Part shown: one piece after another, positions 5,306 to 6,584 of the stretch
Layout: each line of letters starts with the position of its first letter
Position numbering within the stretch: the first letter of the stretch is position 1
Program-made: the position numbers and the translations under genes
The notes under the pieces: generated by a model
What the model was told of the DNA's origin: nothing
Seen by the model: the letters and a program-made list of their open reading frames with translations, nothing else
Databases searched by the model: none
Source: Lysobacterales bacterium
Lineage (GTDB): Bacteria > Pseudomonadota > Gammaproteobacteria > Xanthomonadales > Xanthomonadaceae
Length of the DNA: 6,584 nucleotides
Assembly (NCBI GenBank): GCA_020442545.1
Contig: JAGRJX010000130.1
Location: 1 to 6,584, forward strand
Direction: 5' to 3'

Positions 5306-6004
5306 TCAGTCCGAACCGGGCCGCCAACGGTAACCGGCACCGTGCATGGTTTCGATGCCGTCGAAATCCTCGGCCACGGCGAGGAATTTCTTGCGGATGC
5401 GCTTCACGTGCGAGGTGACGGTGGCGTCATCGATCACCACCTGCGCCTCGCGCATCAGTTGATCGCGGCTCTTCACGTGGCCCGGATGCCGCGCCAGTGC
5501 ATGCACGATCCAGAACTCGGTCACGGTCAACGGCACCTCATCGCCATTCCAACTGACGCGCATGCGCTCAAGCTCGATGCGCAGCTTGCCGTGGTCAATC
5601 ACCGTCTCCTTGTCGCCACCGCGTGCCATGGCATCCAGGCGACGGAACAGCGCCTGCACGCGTGCGGTGAGCTGCGGCAGGCTGATGTCTTTGGTCAGGT
5701 AGTCGTCGGCACCCAGACGCAGGCCGGAGATGATGTCGAAGTCGGAATCACGCGCGGTCAGGAACAGGATCGGCAGCGTCGCGGAACGCGCGCGCAACTC
5801 ACGGCAGAGGTCGAACCCACCTTCCGGCTCGTCACCCAGCCCCACGTCGATGATCACCAGATCCGGCAGCCGTGAACCGAAACCGGCAATCGCCGAACGC
5901 CTGTCCGCATAGCCCTGTACCTGGAAGCCGTAGCGACGCAGCGCGTCCACGAAATTGGCGCGGATGGCGGGTTCGTCTTCGATGATGGCGATGGAGCGGG
6001 ACAT
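5306..6004 (-). CDS. pdsR: OmpR-type response regulator, PdsR-like (dedicated sortase system family)
   Basis: A 232-residue transcription factor partnered with the adjacent kinase. The receiver domain (about 1-122) has the acidic pair E9/D10, phosphoacceptor D53 in LVIIDVGLGDE, T83 in FLTARDSDFD, and K105 in GADDYLTKDISLP. The winged-helix DNA-binding domain (about 138-228) has LTVTEFWIVHALARHPGHVK at 159-178, SRDQLMREA at 179-187, VTSHVKRIRKKF at 196-207 and the wing GAGYRW at 222-227. The IDVGLGDE, DSDFDIISGLRLGADDYLTK and TEFWIVHALARHPGHV stretches are those I associate with the 'proteobacterial dedicated sortase system response regulator' family (TIGR03787). I chose ATG 6002-6004 over the in-frame ATG at 6061 because AAGGAA lies 5 nt upstream and the protein starts MSRSIAIIEDE, as receivers do. 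The target genes are not visible. Confidence 0.95.
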   Translation of the reverse strand: MSRSIAIIEDEPAIRANFVDALRRYGFQVQGYADRRSAIAGFGSRLPDLVIIDVGLGDEPEGGFDLCRELRARSATLPILFLTARDSDFDIISGLRLGADDYLTKDISLPQLTARVQALFRRLDAMARGGDKETVIDHGKLRIELERMRVSWNGDEVPLTVTEFWIVHALARHPGHVKSRDQLMREAQVVIDDATVTSHVKRIRKKFLAVAEDFDGIETMHGAGYRWRPGSD

Positions 6005-6009
6005 GGTTG

Positions 6010-6015
6010 TTCCTT
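6010..6015 (-). promoter_or_regulatory. Ribosome binding site of the response regulator gene
   Basis: AAGGAA on the minus strand, 5 nt before ATG 6002-6004. It decides the start: the alternative in-frame ATG at 6059-6061 would add 19 residues unlike any receiver N-terminus. Confidence 0.75.
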
Positions 6016-6060
6016 GATTTTCAGATAAGAGCTTTCGTTCGCCTTTGGCGACCGAGTTCA

Positions 6061-6084
6061 TTTTCTTTGCTTGTCCAAAGAAAA
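6061..6084. repeat. Perfect 9-bp inverted repeat upstream of the response regulator
   Basis: TTTTCTTTG (6061-6069) and CAAAGAAAA (6076-6084) flank a 6-nt loop, 57 bp before the regulator ATG. It could be a regulator binding site, an RNA hairpin in the leader, or the edge of the dispersed repeat. AT-rich arms in a GC-rich genome make it stand out. Confidence 0.55.
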
Positions 6085-6117
6085 CCGAACCAAAAGAAAG
6101 GACACCCCGCGTTCGCG

Positions 6118-6132
6118 CCCGGCTTCGCCGGG
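6118..6132. repeat. GC-rich hairpin
   Basis: CCCGGC (6118-6123) and GCCGGG (6127-6132) around TTC: a tight stem-loop within the dispersed repeat block. Only a weak TT follows it on the plus strand, so I do not call it a terminator. Confidence 0.5.
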
Positions 6133-6152
6133 TTCGTGAGTTGAAGCCGGGG

Positions 6153-6184
6153 TTTTCGACAATTCATCCGTGAATTGGCGAAAA
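6153..6184. repeat. Long imperfect palindrome, 13 of 14 arm pairs
   Basis: The arms at 6153-6166 and 6171-6184 are complementary except for one A/G mismatch (6159 with 6178), around a 4-nt loop. The inner arms are CAATTCA and TGAATTG; the outer arms are TTTTCG and CGAAAA. The T- and A-rich outer ends would give U-tracts next to neighbouring stems on either strand. Confidence 0.6.
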
Positions 6185-6206
6185 CGCGCGTGCGTCCTGC
6201 ACGCGC
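6181..6206 (-). terminator. Terminator-like hairpin upstream of the two-component operon
   Basis: Stem GCGCGTGC (6186-6193) and GCACGCGC (6199-6206) with a 5-nt loop. On the minus strand it is followed by GTTTT. It could stop transcription arriving from higher coordinates before the regulator gene. The T-tract is only four long, so efficiency is doubtful. On the plus strand a small stem (6205-6216) and TTTT (6218-6221) follow. Confidence 0.35.
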
Positions 6207-6340
6207 CCCTTCGGGCCTTTTCGTCTCCAACTCACCGCTACCGAGGGGTCGAACGCGGCTACCGTCGCGTGAGAAGGAGGCATGGATGCCGACTGGAGAG
6301 CGCACCACGGAGGGTTCCCAGTCGGAAACAAGAGCTGGGA

Positions 6341-6356
6341 TCCCGCCTTCGCGGGA
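6341..6356. repeat. REP-like hairpin (TCCCGC-CTTC-GCGGGA)
   Basis: Six-bp arms around CTTC. Translated, its surroundings give the 'VVPAKAG' and 'SRLRGNDE' peptides typical of a very common dispersed repeat in proteobacterial genomes. It has no coding role. Confidence 0.55.
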
Positions 6357-6470
6357 ACGACGAGCCAGAACTTCCGGCAACCGCTCTTTGGCCCCGTGGG
6401 AGCGCCAAGTAGCGGAGGAAGCCGGCGGGGAAAGGCGCGCCTGTTTGAGGCCATGGGCGAGGAGGAGAAA

Positions 6471-6489
6471 GGCGAAGCACTGCTTCGCC
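6471..6489. repeat. 9-bp inverted repeat (GGCGAAGCA / TGCTTCGCC)
   Basis: A perfect 19-nt palindrome with one central base (6480), flanked at some distance by two CCATGG sites (6451-6456 and 6507-6512). It is part of the same non-coding block and no T-tract follows. Confidence 0.6.
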
Positions 6490-6584
6490 CCGACGAGCGC
6501 CGAAGCCATGGATGGCGAAGGCCGGGCTTTGCTGCCGGAGCTGGATGCGTAGGCAACAAAGAGCGAGTTCGCGCCGGCCGCCGG

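Larger units (their letters stand above)
6005..6584. other. Gene-free block of dispersed, hairpin-rich repeat DNA
   Basis: Open frames exist on both strands, but none resembles a protein. Their peptides (for example FFWFGFLWTSKENE, SREGGIPA, VVPAKAGSQ, REKEAWMPTGERTTEG) are the kind produced by translating interspersed non-coding repeats common in Xanthomonadales and other proteobacteria. At least six inverted repeats lie here. The block ends abruptly at the regulator's leader, so it probably contains the promoter region of the two-component operon plus one or more inserted repeat units. No RNA gene was recognised, although a structured small RNA cannot be excluded. Confidence 0.6.

Noticed and set aside
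4322..5875. Plus-strand open frames of 228-239 aa opposite the kinase and regulator genes
   Set aside because: Shadow frames of firmly identified genes, with no family resemblance and no ribosome binding sites I would trust.
6005..6061. 19-residue N-terminal extension of the response regulator
   Set aside because: The added sequence is unlike receiver N-termini and a good AAGGAA precedes the ATG at 6002-6004.
6021..6559. Overlapping open frames on both strands right of the regulator gene
   Set aside because: The peptides match the style of translated dispersed repeats rather than proteins; hairpins run through them and no plausible start signal is present.

Overview
The window looks like a high-GC gammaproteobacterial chromosome, most likely of the Xanthomonadaceae/Lysobacteraceae (Lysobacter-like). 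The evidence is the TrpE sequence, the GC-rich codon use with long shadow reading frames, and hairpin-rich dispersed repeats of the kind scattered through those genomes. This assignment comes from recognition only; no search was run. Every gene I can support lies on the minus strand, so transcription runs from right to left.

Right to left: (1) 6005-6584 has no convincing gene. It is packed with inverted repeats and a terminator-like hairpin and appears to be a dispersed non-coding repeat block. (2) 5306-6004 and 3275-5302 encode a response regulator and a membrane sensor histidine kinase separated by 3 bp. They resemble the 'proteobacterial dedicated sortase system' pair PdsR/PdsS, but no sortase or LPXTG-type substrate is in the window. 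(3) 1721-3205 is trpE, anthranilate synthase component I, starting 69 bp after the kinase stop codon. (4) 1215-1724 is an unrecognised 169-aa protein with faint PD-(D/E)XK-like features; its GTG start overlaps the trpE stop (GTGA). (5) 829-1218 is a DUF559 (Vsr-like nuclease fold) gene whose ATG overlaps the stop of the preceding gene (ATGA). It fills, wall to wall, the space between two ~40-bp inverted copies of a palindromic repeat (834-873 and 1219-1257). (6) 1-619 holds the 5' part of a P4-type tyrosine integrase (DUF4102 arm-binding domain). Its recognisable similarity stops near nt 121, and three short GGATACCC-type repeats sit just before its start.

The right two thirds are conserved housekeeping and regulatory genes. 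The left third (1 to about 1720) is accessory DNA that looks lower in GC: an integrase remnant or island edge, a nuclease-type cassette bounded by inverted repeats, and an orphan gene. The unusual feature is that these accessory genes form an overlapping stop/start chain with trpE, so they could be translated from the trpE message.

The best candidate for something under-described is the DUF559 gene with its flanking palindromic inverted repeats. The repeats supply the gene's 5' context, its C-terminal tail and the C-terminal tail of its upstream neighbour.
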